Assembly: GCA_015179025.1 (NCBI GenBank)
Contig: WHUX01000039.1
Location: 186,001-250,000, forward strand
From: Terfezia claveryi
Lineage: Eukaryota > Ascomycota > Pezizomycetes > Pezizales > Pezizaceae
Length of the DNA stretch: 64,000 nucleotides
Direction of reading: 5' to 3'
Part shown: one piece after another, positions 52,667-62,639 of the stretch
Layout: each line of letters starts with the position of its first letter
Numbering within the stretch: position 1 is the stretch's first letter
Translations under genes and position numbers: made by a program
Notes under the pieces: model-generated
Told to the model about the DNA's origin: nothing
Database searches by the model: none
Seen by the model: the letters and a program-made list of their open reading frames with translations, nothing else

Positions 52667-54430
52667 TCAAGGAGAGGAGGTAGTGGAGGCGCCACCGGGA
52701 GGCACCAGAAAGTCAGTGATCCTGCGCTGAACATGCAGACGCCTGCGTTGAATTTCTAGAGTCTCTATACGTTTTTTCTCACGCTGTTGAATATCTTGTA
52801 GGTCCCTGATATTGGCTGTAGGTTCAGCTTGAAGGGAAAAGAGGAGTAATCCTTCAATATGTGCGAGAGCTGCCTGAGGTGTAACCGGAGGAGGTAATGC
52901 AAGTGGAGTTTCAGCTTCTGGCCCATCGGCTTCATTAGGAGGATAGGTTTCTAGGATTTCGTTCTCAATATCGCTAACTGGATCTTCAACGATTTCTATA
53001 GATGGTTGATAAATTGAGTTCGCAATGCAATTTGAGATAGCTGAAGACCTGGGTGTGCAACTCGAATACAGTCCAAGATTCCATCCTCAATTTCTTGAAT
53101 ATTGTCAAGCTGCTGCCGGTAATGAGCCTTCCATGTTCGAATGACCCCTTGATCCATTGGTTGTTACTTCGAACTTGAGAAGTTTGACCCCTGGAACGGA
53201 TATGAAGATTTTGCCGAGGATTCTAATGCGGACGTATGCAATGCCACTGGGGTCCGTTGGTGTCGAATGCCTACAAGAGACCATACTTTCGAACAACGAA
53301 AGTATGAACTCCATAGAAGAGTGGCCCGCTAGCAGGAAACCCTCAGCGAAGTCAAGAGGGAGCACAAGCACCTCTTGATATTTGGAGGTGGTTCGAGATG
53401 GTAGCCAAATAATGTGCACTGTTGGTAGAAGCTCCTCGTCCTCCAATTCTGCCACTGCACACTCATGAGCACTGAAATTATCTAATAGTAATACCACTCA
53501 TCTTCTCCCAACTCTCTTCTGAAACCAAAGTAGCCATCCCCGCATAATAGTAGAATTGTTCCAAGCTGTGCTATTCCATCGATACCTACAGTCCAAACTC
53601 TCCCTATTAATTCCCTTCATACATCGTGGATTCTCATAATATCCAATAAACCAAATCAGAGTTTTCTCACGTCCATCTGCATTACTACACATCATAGCTG
53701 TTATCCGACTCTTGTTTTGCTTGATCCCTTTTGGCTGCTCTGTCACAAGAGTGAAGTTGGGAGCTCTTTTCCAGTATAATCCTGTCTCATCCATATTATA
53801 TATATCCCTCCGCTCATAATCTCCTAAGATAGTCTGAATTTCTTACATTAACATCTCTGTTTCTTCACTATCATCCACAGATCCTGACTCTCCATGCAAC
53901 ACAAACTTGTTAATCTGATACCGTTTCTTAAATGCACTTAACTAGCCTTGTGAAAACTTCAGCATCACATACTCCGCATAGATAGGCATCTTGATCTAAA
54001 ATTGTACAGCCTTTTCTTGCAACATTAAGCCAGATATTGCAACCCCCCGTTTTTGCATTAACTGCTGCTACTGGAATAGTGCAGAGTCTAACTTCGTATA
54101 TCTGCTAGTTTTTAGGCGTTTAGATTCAGGTCGCAGCTTTTGTACTTGGACTGGATCGACGTCAGACGGTCCACGAGGTCTTTTGGGATTCAGAATTTTG
54201 CTGATTTGGGACTGGGTAAGCCCCTTGTTCGGATTCGCCGATTCAAACCAACGTTTGATATGCCACCAGGTTGACTTAGGATTTTCTTCCGCATATGTCT
54301 TTATGGCTTGACGCTCAAGTTCTGACCATGCCTGATGCTGTTGGACAATTGAAGATTTGGAAGAAGAGGCCACTGTTCTTACAGTTTTTATAGCGGTCTG
54401 TAATTCTGTATATTGTCTTCGGAGATGCAA
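52667..54430 (-). pseudogene. Tigger-like transposase, broken
   Basis: N-terminal part 54430-54068: WWHIKRWFESANPNKGLTQS and QISKILNPKRP, an HTH region; its start is not an ATG. Stops scatter through the second HTH (54060-53830). Core: IYNMDETGLYWKRAP (first Asp, ~53805), NADGREKTLIWFIGY, then an in-frame TGA at 53498-53500 where Arg (CGA) is likely, then VLLLDNFSAHE (second Asp), IIWLPSRTTSKYQ, the 214-bp insertion, and PMDQGVIRTWK (third Asp) beyond it. The C-terminal tail EIVEDPVSDIENEIL... ends in RRLHVQRRITDFLVPP and a stop at 52667. QRRITDFL (52706-52729) resembles a PCNA-binding PIP box, a feature known at the end of pogo transposases. Confidence 0.8.
53164..53377. mobile_element. 214-bp insertion inside the transposase
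   Basis: It separates the codons for TSKYQ from those for PMDQG. TTG occurs at both junctions (53161-53163 and 53375-53377), a possible 3-bp duplication. It contains a 10-bp hairpin CATACTTTCG / CGAAAGTATG (53282-53306). No TIR or poly(A). The minus-strand frame stays open through it (LPLDFAEGFLLAGHSSMEF), so it may be a captured gene fragment. Origin unknown. Confidence 0.65.
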
Positions 54431-54634
54431 TTCTGTGGGGTAATTTGTTATTGATAAGAACCTATTTGTGGTTTAGCGCTTCTCTCGATACAAGCATATG
54501 TATGGTGACTAAGCGAAAAAAAATAAGAATATTCTTGTATCCAAAATATGCTTATTTACTATGTGGGACCGGCATATGTATGGTTGTATCCAATATATGC
54601 TTGTATCTAGTATGCTTGTATAGAGACCTCTGTA

Positions 54635-55104
54635 TCAATCCTAAGTTTCCGACAGCATTGCTACCGTTATCTGTGTTGGCTAGCACTTGTCAGAACGGGA
54701 CTGCTCTCTCAGTAATTAACAGAAAGAAGCTCAATTCCGACAATACCCTGCGGGACGAGCCCACTTGGTCGATCTCAACAACCGGCGGGTCTCCAATGTC
54801 AGAATTTACAGCATTCAAGAGAGAAGGAGAAGCTGAGCAAAAACATCTGATTTTTGCCAGAAATACCTGAGAACGACAAAATCCCCAAACCCTGACATAT
54901 CATAGCCTCCACCGCCGTGCCTCTTTCCCCCCCCAAGGCTAGATCCAAGTTCGAGAAAAAAGTCCCGGCAAGGTCTACTGTGCGTTCCTCCCCCCGTCTT
55001 TTACCCTCTTTAGCGACCTTTTCCGCTCATCAGCGGTTACGTGTCGATGGGGTACTGCGGGTGCTTCCTCTGCGGGCATATTTTGATATTCCGGCGGCCC
55101 CGAG
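54635..55104. other. Unassigned region
   Basis: No gene recognised. Confidence 0.35.
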
Positions 55105-56339
55105 AGTATGAGGAATAGCCCAAAGGTAGTCTATGGTCAATGCATTAGATCAATATTATTATTATGACTCATGGGAACCTGCTACATGCCAGTAAAAATA
55201 CAGGCAGTTGATAAGAGAGGCTTGTGCCAACCAGACTAAGTTGATAAGTGTTCTGACATGTACAGAAATGACCTAGTCTGGTTGGCACAAGCCCCTCCTC
55301 GGGCAATGACCAATTGAACAGATTGCTGATTCGGCCTTGGCCAATGGAGCGGAATTGCTAACGGGTCAGAATAGGTAGGGCCAACCCTTCTTAGGGTTAC
55401 CTTATAGGAATACCTGTCCTGCAAGACATGGCACACTTGGCACGCACAGAAGTTTAGAAAAGCGAACCAGCAACAACTCCTGCTCGAATCCTTCTCAACT
55501 ATACCCCTCTCAACCCACTGCTCAACCTCACCCTCAGCCTCTCTCCTCACCCTCAGCCTCTCTCGAGCCCTGTTCTACTGCATTCCCCACCAATATGCTT
55601 GCTCCAATACCTCCGTTTTGGTTTCAAAGCTGGTTTCAGTTGACGGGTTTTGTATACTTCTTCCCAGGGTAGGTAGACTCCCCCCTCATTGCTCGAACCT
55701 ACACTTAATAACTTGATAAAAACTAGAAGGCATCAATTTTGAGCCATATAAATAAGGGATTCGTGTTTGATTCCCCTATAAGAACACTTGGAAAAGCGGC
55801 CAGAAACAACAACTCCCTACCCTCAATGCTCTTCACCTATGTCGCTGTCAACAAACCTCTCAACACAACACCCAATGCTCCTCAACTATATCACTCTCAA
55901 GTAACTGCTCAATCCCATCGACCTCTCTCAACCAACCCCTAATTCTACTGCATTCTCAACCAAGATTACGCTCCAATACCTCCTCCTTATGGTTTCAGTC
56001 GACAGGCTTTAAAGCCCACCACCTAGGGTAGGTGGGCTGCCCCCTCATTGGTCGAATTTACAACTAAGGACCTCTTGGGAACTAGAAAGCATCTATTCAA
56101 CTGGCACTGTCCTGTTAATTTTAATAATCCGTTACTCGCACTAAAGTTATTCTCACGTACGACGAAACACTGCATCCGCAGTATAAGTCCAGCATTAAGC
56201 TGTCCCCAAACGAACTTGCCGTCCAAAGGTAAAAGTCGTGCCACAATGTCGTGGACCTCACCCATCCATTCTTAAGGACTTGGGCAAGTGACACTGTCGA
56301 ATTTCTTTTCATCATTACTCGCATTCAAGCTATTTCAAC
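55105..56339 (+). repeat. 5' flank of the SRA-RING duplication (C cluster)
   Basis: Collinear with 43795-45029 (see that entry for shared words). It differs by the hairpin at 55221-55291. No coding sequence recognised. Confidence 0.75.
55221..55291. repeat. 71-bp inverted-repeat element
   Basis: CTTGTGCCAACCAGACTA (55221-55238) and its exact reverse complement (55274-55291) enclose 35 bp. The arms are the TAGTCTGGTTGGCAC motif that recurs singly elsewhere. The paralogous flank at 43920 lacks it. Confidence 0.85.
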
Positions 56340-56625
56340 CTAGGAGAACAGAGAGACCACATCCCCAAAACAAGTCCATTGTATCGTTCCTCCATGGCTG
56401 GAATATCTGGAAGCCCAAAAGGACTATTGTGATCTCTGGGGTTATAAGGATGATGTGGGATACCTTTGTTTATTCCGGCTAGAGCAGGCCGAGTGAACAA
56501 GAAGACTGGCGCACGTGTCGCCGAAGTCCAATCGTTCGGCCAGACATTGGACAAGACCAATGCCGCATTGGCCATAACAATGTTCCCTGAGCTCACCGAT
56601 CTCAGCAAACTGGACAAAGTCTGAG
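56340..56625 (+). pseudogene. SRA N-terminal half, copy C1
   Basis: Same order as B1: SMAGISGSPKG-type start near 56390, GYKDDVG, then KKTGARVAEVQSFGQTLDK, NAALAITMFPELTDLSKLDKV and a stop (TGA at 56622) at the place where B1 has TAA and other copies have CAA. The first part is frameshifted. Confidence 0.7.
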
Positions 56626-57050
56626 CCAGTCGGGGTCATCAAAAGCGACAAATACAACGAGAATGATATCTATTCATTATATTTACGAAATCAGACATGG
56701 TTTTACCCGCGCTCAACAGGTTATGAGCCTGAAAAGACCAATGCCGCATTGGCCATGACAATGTTCCCTGAGCTCACCGATCTCAGCAAACTGGACAAAG
56801 TCTAAGCCAGTCGGGGTCATCAAAAGCGACAAATACAACGAGAATGGCATCTATTCATTATATTTACGAAATCAGACATGGTTTTACCCGCGCTCAACAG
56901 GTTATGAGCCTGAAAAGACCAATGCCGCATTGGCCATGACAATGTTCCCTGAGCTCACCGATCTCAGCAAACTGGACAAAGTCTAAGCCAGTCGGGGTCA
57001 TCAAAAGTAACAAATACAATGAGAATGATATCTACTAGTTTTACCCGCGC
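56626..57050 (+). repeat. 181-bp tandem repeat made from SRA gene sequence
   Basis: TTATGAGCCTGAAAAGACC occurs at 56721, 56902 and 57059; units of 181 bp and then a 157-bp shortened one. Each unit carries NAALAMTMFPELTDLSKLDKV and the stop TAA, followed by a fixed non-coding part (GACAAATACAACGAGAATG, CATTATATTTACGAAATC). The stop is repeated with the unit. Confidence 0.85.
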
Positions 57051-57640
57051 TCAACAGGTTATGAGCCTGAAAAGACAATTGCCGCATTGGCAATTAACAT
57101 GTTTCCGGATTTAACCGATCCCAGCAAACTGGACAAAGCAGGAGCCGAGTCCAGTGACTGGAAAAAGTCCAAGCCAGTTCGCGTCATAAGAAGCGACAAT
57201 ATGCGCCAAAGCAAGTATGCCCCAACGGAAGGTTTTAGATACGGCGGTATCTATAAACTGGTGCGCTATTGGCCAGAAAAGGGCAAGGACGGGTTTGTGA
57301 CGTACAAGTACCAGTTCAGGAGGGACGATCCAAGCTCCAGCACCATGGACCGGAGAGGGGGAAGCGAGGGCAAACAGGAAGATGATGAGGGGGAGGAGGA
57401 AGATGATGAGGAGGAAGATGCCCCCCCCAAAACGTAAACAGGTAAATAAGAACTCCACAACTTTCCTGCCGATCCCCACTTACGAAAAATGATAGATCTA
57501 GAAGTGGCGAACAGGCCAGTCTGGCATAACGTCCTTTCTCATAGTGAGAACTTAAACGAGTTCATCCAGAAAGTCCTGGGACAGTTCGTTCACATGCCCG
57601 TTTCGTTCCGGATACCCTGGAAACCTTGATCCCTGAAGCC
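57051..57640 (+). pseudogene. SRA copy C3 with half-RING
   Basis: Long-form SRA frame 57087-57437: [60 protein letters not shown] and [16 protein letters not shown] is changed to YGG. The acidic linker loses its frame. The half-RING at 57560-57630 ends in the CCTTGATCCCTGAAGCC junction shared with 30849. Confidence 0.75.
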
Positions 57641-57714
57641 AGCATTTTCTCCGTTTAGCATCAGATTTACCTGTGCTCACAAGAGGCTTCTGCAACCCCG
57701 TCTTCCTATGCATA

Positions 57715-58478
57715 TCTGGTTAAAGAGCCTGAAAAGACCATTGCCAATGCATTGGCAATCAACATGTTTCCGAATTTAACTGATCCCAGCAAACTGGACA
57801 AAGTCCAAGTTGGTTCGCATAATAAGAAGCGATAAAATGTGCCATAGCAAGTATGCGCCAACGGAAGGTTTTAGATACGACGGTATCTATAAACTGGTGC
57901 GCTATTGGCCAATGGCCAGAAAAGGGCAAGGACGGGTTTGCGACGTACAAGTACCAGTTCAGGAGGGACGATCCGGCTCCAGCACCATGGACCGAAGAAG
58001 GGGAAGCGATGGCCGAGGAACTCGGCGTGAGATGGTCTGCCCATGGGGACACAGGAAGATGATGAGGAGGAAGATGCCCCGCCAAAAACGTAAACAGGTA
58101 AATAGGCACTCCAAAACTTTCGAGCCCGATCCTCGCTGACGAGAATTGATGGAACTAGACGTGGCGAGCAGACCAGTCTGGCACAATGTCCTTTCTAGTA
58201 GCGAGGACTGAATAGGGTTCAACCAGGAAGTCCTTGCACCGTTCACATGCCTGTTTTGTTCCGGATACCCTGGAGACCCTGTGGCTTTTCTATGCAGGCA
58301 TTTGGTTTACTAAGATTGCCTGAAGCCAGAATTTTCTACGTTTGGCATCAAATGCCCAACATGTTGGACAACACTCGATGGACTCCAGGATGATTGGGGC
58401 AACCTGGGCGTCAATTTGGAGTTAAAAGCGATTCTGCTATATCTTGATCATATGTATGATGGGGCGCTTCGGAAATAA
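57715..58478 (+). pseudogene. SRA-RING copy C4 with complete 3' end
   Basis: The SRA part from 57745 has the 29-bp deletion, after which the YDG frame is [13 protein letters not shown], then a 6-bp duplication (CCAATGGCCA) shifts the rest ([10 protein letters not shown] in another frame). Linker at 58080-58180; RING DNA at 58240-58380 encodes TRLFCSGYPGDPVAF-like start and KCPTCWTTLDGLQDDWGNL with several ligands out of frame. The end GALRK and a stop at 58478 marks the gene end, followed by the shared 3' flank. Confidence 0.7.
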
Positions 58479-59275
58479 TAGGATGGATGGTTATTACATA
58501 GCTGCTTGCTCTGAAAAGATTTTTCTGTGCTTCTCCCTATATACTATATATTAGCTTTGAATTGAGGTTGGGATCGGCCCTTTCTGGCTTCCCGCTATAT
58601 ACCATACCATACATATATTAGCTTTGAACTGGGGTTGGGTTTGGCTTATGCCAACATGTGAAGAATCGTGAAAGTCTGTATTCCGTATGGTGTTACATGA
58701 TAGGATTTCGTCCACCTCCCCAAATATCCTTCACCTGACAGGCAGAGTGTGCCTGTGTGCAAGAGCACTGAAGACCTTAGGTATAGAACGACCACATTCA
58801 GAATAAAGCTCAACTCACAGCCAGTCGTGTGGAAATCTGCATAGTGTATTACTATATTGCTCATATCTGTGTCCTATGGACGATTTTTTGTGTGTGTTAA
58901 AAAAAAAGACAGAACGATCCCCGAATTAAATCCCCTTCTGCCAAGACCTTCCCTAGTTTGACCTTCCCTTCTAAAACACTAAACTTTTAACAAGTAGCAC
59001 CCAGAGCCCAAATCCAATAGTTTTGAAACAAGGCGACGTTTGTTCGTAATCCTCTGGCTATCCACATAACAGGTATACAAACTGCTCTATGGCACACTGA
59101 TTGCAATTAAATTGACTGGCATACGTAGGTAAATATTCACTTAGTCATTAGGATATCACATATTTTACTCCCGTTTTGCTCGAATGACCACTAACTACAT
59201 ACTATATCTGGAACCCACTACGCATGCATATTACAGTACCCTCAACCACTGTCAAACCCGCTCTCGTCACATTGG
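58479..59275 (+). repeat. 3' flank of the SRA-RING duplication (C cluster)
   Basis: Matches 1819-2350 and the reverse of 26150-27136: TGTTACATGATAGGATTTCG near 58691, AACAAGGCGACGTTTGTTCG near 59027 and TTAGGATATCACATATTTTA near 59148. It lacks both the element at 26300-26891 and the inverted arm at 2170. Confidence 0.75.
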
Positions 59276-60600
59276 TTGGGTATACTACATAACAGATGTT
59301 GTGAGGGGTGGAGTTGGGGAATGGGTTGAGCACGCCAGGATTCGTTTGAATTCATGGGACGGAGTCCAGCTACCGGTAATACCTTACAACTATATCCGCT
59401 TATCAGAGACACGGAGAACCTTTCCCTTCTCTGATGCCAGATTCCGACCATGATACCGATAGTGGGATGATGAGACATTACCACCCCACCTACATTCTCA
59501 ACACTCTTACTAACAACCCTGCCAACATTGTGGGCAATATTCATCCCATTGTGGGTTCTGACATGGGCTTGGATTGTGATTTGGCGGTGATATATATTTA
59601 TTAAGTGTTCCGTTGCATCCGCCAATCATGTCCATTTGTCAATGGGTGTTCCTCTTTGCCAATGGGGCGTGTAGGGAGAGTATGCTTATGACGGCAGCAG
59701 TAGCCTTTATATTCAGAGATTGATGTCGGTATCATTTGGCCTAAAAGACTTTAGCCAGCTCCCGATACATGCATCTGAACACTACGGCTGTGTCAAATCC
59801 TTTGGGAGCTAGATCTTGGGGCAGAGGTTAGATATTGGAGCCAGTACGACTTACCTAGATATTGGAGCCATCGAGAGCTGGACATAGGAGTTTTAGCTTT
59901 CGGGAGCTGGATAATAATCGAATATCCCCAAACACTGTTCAATTGGCCAACCCACTCCAAAATCATATACTTACATTGGTAGTTGGGATGGTAGCAGTTG
60001 TCGGAAGCGTGGATTTACATTATGTATGTCTAATAGAGTGAGATCGACAAGCACGAAACCCGGCGTTTGCGACCATCAGGAAGTTTGGAATTCGAGAATG
60101 TCAACAAGGATTTATAGTCCAGGTTTAATTCATCTGCATTATCGGGTTTGGCATTTCCCCTTGCACTTTGCAGAAACTCTAAAATACTAAATGGAAATCT
60201 AGGTGAAAAATAAATAGAGAATGCGGAATAGTTCAGGATATAAACTCGGAGCAGTGCGGAGAGCAGCTTCACGACGTGTGAATTATATTGTAGCGCCATG
60301 CACACTCAGAAGTAAAAATACTGAATCCCTTTACGGTTCTATAATGTTGGGTGCATCTGGAAGGCGTAGTATCTGACGAGTTGGATAGTGCCGATGTAGC
60401 TGTTAATAAGGCATGTCGATCAGGATGAAGTTTTCGAACAACAAGACAATAAGGCGTCGGTCAGCAGTACCATATCCATCCCTTCGACGTATATATACGC
60501 TGACAATATCTCCAATAGTAAAAGCCTCAGTGTTATGTTGTTGTTCATACCGTTTTACATATTTTGACGAGCTTCAGCAGGACTTTTTCGGAACACGTCG
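59276..60600. other. Unassigned region
   Basis: No supported gene. Repeated words AGATATTGGAGCCA at 59829 and 59855. From 60600 a two-unit ~54-bp repeat (minus-strand SDKETPQPLQNCEDL / SDREASQPLPDREDL) runs up to the half-LINE insertion at 60712 and may be part of a disrupted repeat-protein gene. Confidence 0.35.
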
Positions 60601-60711
60601 GAGTAGGTCTTCGCAATTTTGTAGAGGTTGTGGAGTTTCTTTATCAGACACCAAGTCTTCACGGTCCGGTAGCGGTTGTGAAGCTTCTCTATCAGACTCT
60701 TCATTTTCTAC

Positions 60712-62215
60712 TTTTTTTTTTTTTTTTTCTCTACTCAATACTGTACTCCTATGCGCACTTAAGGGGACCATCATGCATGAGCCACCCGGAAACCCGAGCG
60801 GATTCAGGACAAGGCAAGTAATCTGCCGTCCGGCGCACAAAATGAAAGCAGAGCAAACGAACTCGAGTGAATCGAGGTCCCATGCTCTCATTAACAGGCT
60901 TGCACCCGTGACCCAAAGAGGCCTGACTGAACCTCGACCCAAAATCAAAAGGAAAGCCAAAATGTCTCGCAGGTGAAAACAAAACCCCTCAACCCCAACA
61001 TACCCGCAGGTGGAAAAACTCAAGCGCTGATAGGAAATTAAACAAAATCCCGTCCAAAAATACTCGCAGGTGGAAAATATTCTCCCTCATCTCTTCCAGT
61101 CGTATGCTGTGATACGGAACTATCTCGCCCATGCGGAGCCCTTGTGAGTTATCGACTTCCTTTGCCATGTAGATGACAAGTGAGATGCCAGCTATCTGGT
61201 CATTTGTCTTCCTGCTCCACCCAGGGAATGCCTAGAATTTGAGCTCTCCTGTTGTCTTCCTCAATCCAGATGCGTCATCACACCTATTTCGTTGGGGCCG
61301 TATGCAATACTATGGCTCGTGCTCGCCGGTACTTTACCTTTACCCTTCACCCTTGATTTTCATGCTTCCGCGTTGTTGGGTGCTGCAAGGGCCGGGGAAA
61401 GCAGTAATTGTTGTGAAACCAATCCTTTTGGTTTCGCTCGCTGTCCCCGGGTGATGATGGTCATGTTAGTGTAGGTTGCCGGGTAGTACTGGTTGCTGCC
61501 TCCGCGTACGTGCATGCTGGAGGGGGATCAATCTGGTAGACACGCTGTTCAATATCGCGGTCGTGGGTGCTGGTCTCGGTGTCTGGGTGGCTGTATTTAG
61601 TACTGATGCTGGTGATGGGGAAAATGGTGATAATACCCCTGGAATTAAGCACTCCTTCAGATATGTCCATGAACCTTCTCTGACCTCGGATAGCTTTGAG
61701 TCAATACTAAAACTGGGGTCAGCAAACTGTGCCAGAAGTACGCTGAGGTGGAAATCCCATTGACTAGGTGGTGTGGAGGGTATGGCCATGCTGGTGTCGC
61801 CTTCGTATCGTTGAGGGACGGTGGCTGTGGATGACCGGTGACCAGTAGCCGTTTCCTGAGTGGTGGATTTAACCCGTATTCCTTCCCAGGATTGTCCTTT
61901 CTCTTTCCCTTGGCCGGAATGTCGTCTTGCTACAGCCGAGCGGAGTGGGTGGAGCATTTGAGGTGGGGGAGTTCCGACGCTGTGTATTGGGTGGCAGTCG
62001 CCGCTGGAACGGCTGATTAGAAGGCGGGAAGATGTGAGAGTTATCTTTTCGAAGATTGGTGGGTTAGTGATGGGAAAGCCGGCTGAAATGTCAACGTGGC
62101 CGAAAATTCGGTACAGTACGGTCGGAAAGAATTGCAGGATATTGTGGGAATTTTGGACCGGAAGGGCGGGAAAAAGTGTAGAAGAAGGTCCCTGAGTGTA
62201 AAATTAGGATGAGGT
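60712..62215 (-). mobile_element. Half-LINE copy 4, the most complete ORF1-only element
   Basis: Minus-strand order: a 5' part (62215-61960), an ORF1 start region frame 61957-61466 (Gln/Ser/Thr-rich, with FHLSVLLAQFADPSFSIDSK, then PRPAPTTAILNSVSTRLIPL), the conserved ORF1 end near 61300-61110 (MTHLDxGRQQE, ILGIPWVEQE, LACVIYMAKEVD in broken frames), a 3'UTR with two CCACCTGCGGG/CACCTGCGAG words, CAGTCAGGCCTCTTTGGG, TCCGGGTGGCTCATGCATG, and a poly(A) tail (T-run 60712-60728). No reverse transcriptase or RNase H sequence is present, and the total is only ~1.5 kb. Confidence 0.7.
61466..61957 (-). pseudogene. ORF1-like protein of the half-LINE
   Basis: Longest frame of the element, 163 codons before a stop. 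Rich in Ser, Thr, Pro and Gln; the segment AITxxxVSTRLxPLQHARTR and RRQQPVLPG recurs in translation at 12850-12930 and 3400-3470. ORF1 proteins of LINEs package RNA; here this is inferred from the company of the LINE-like tail and the WLL...SSLV block downstream. Confidence 0.45.
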
Positions 62216-62639
62216 GGGAGCGCTCGTCAAGCTCTATCTATGGAGGGTGGTTTGGCCCATGGGGACCTTCTGCGTCGTGAGATACATTCACAAACGTATC
62301 TGCGGTTGCTCTGTACTCTGAAATGTAAACATGCCCCGATAGAATTTCCTAACTTTCCCATTGCCAAAATGATGGAAGTTGGGATTGATATTAACTAAAT
62401 CCAGAATGGCTCGAGAGGTATTGTCATTTGGACTGACTGCCGAATCGTACACCCGCCCGAACTACCAATTCCAGAATTACTGAATGGTGTTCCTCCCGGC
62501 TACATTGCAATAACATCGCCAGTTTCCAACGGATTTCAACGCCAATGGGCATCAACCTCGAAGCATTCAGCGCACTTCAGAGAATTTAAGTAATTGTTTA
62601 GGAGTTGGAATAAAAATTATCCTGTATGTATCAGCTCCT

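Larger units (their letters stand above)
52468..54632 (-). mobile_element. Tigger-like pogo transposon, complete ends
   Basis: TIRs CAGAGGACTCTCGATACAAG (left) and, in reverse complement, CAGAGGTCTCTATACAAGC (right), with TA on both outer sides (52466-52467, 54633-54634). Subterminal TATGCTTGTAT / ATACAAGCATA motifs repeat several times at both ends, probably binding sites. One decayed transposase gene on the minus strand. Length 2165 bp includes a 214-bp insertion. Confidence 0.88.

Noticed and set aside
59242..59625. 127-codon minus-strand frame
   Set aside because: Starts with TTG, has no domain, and overlaps the shared SRA flank.
60574..61023. Minus-strand frame combining half-LINE tail and an acidic repeat
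   Set aside because: Reads through the poly(A) tail of an insertion into neighbouring sequence, so it is not a gene.
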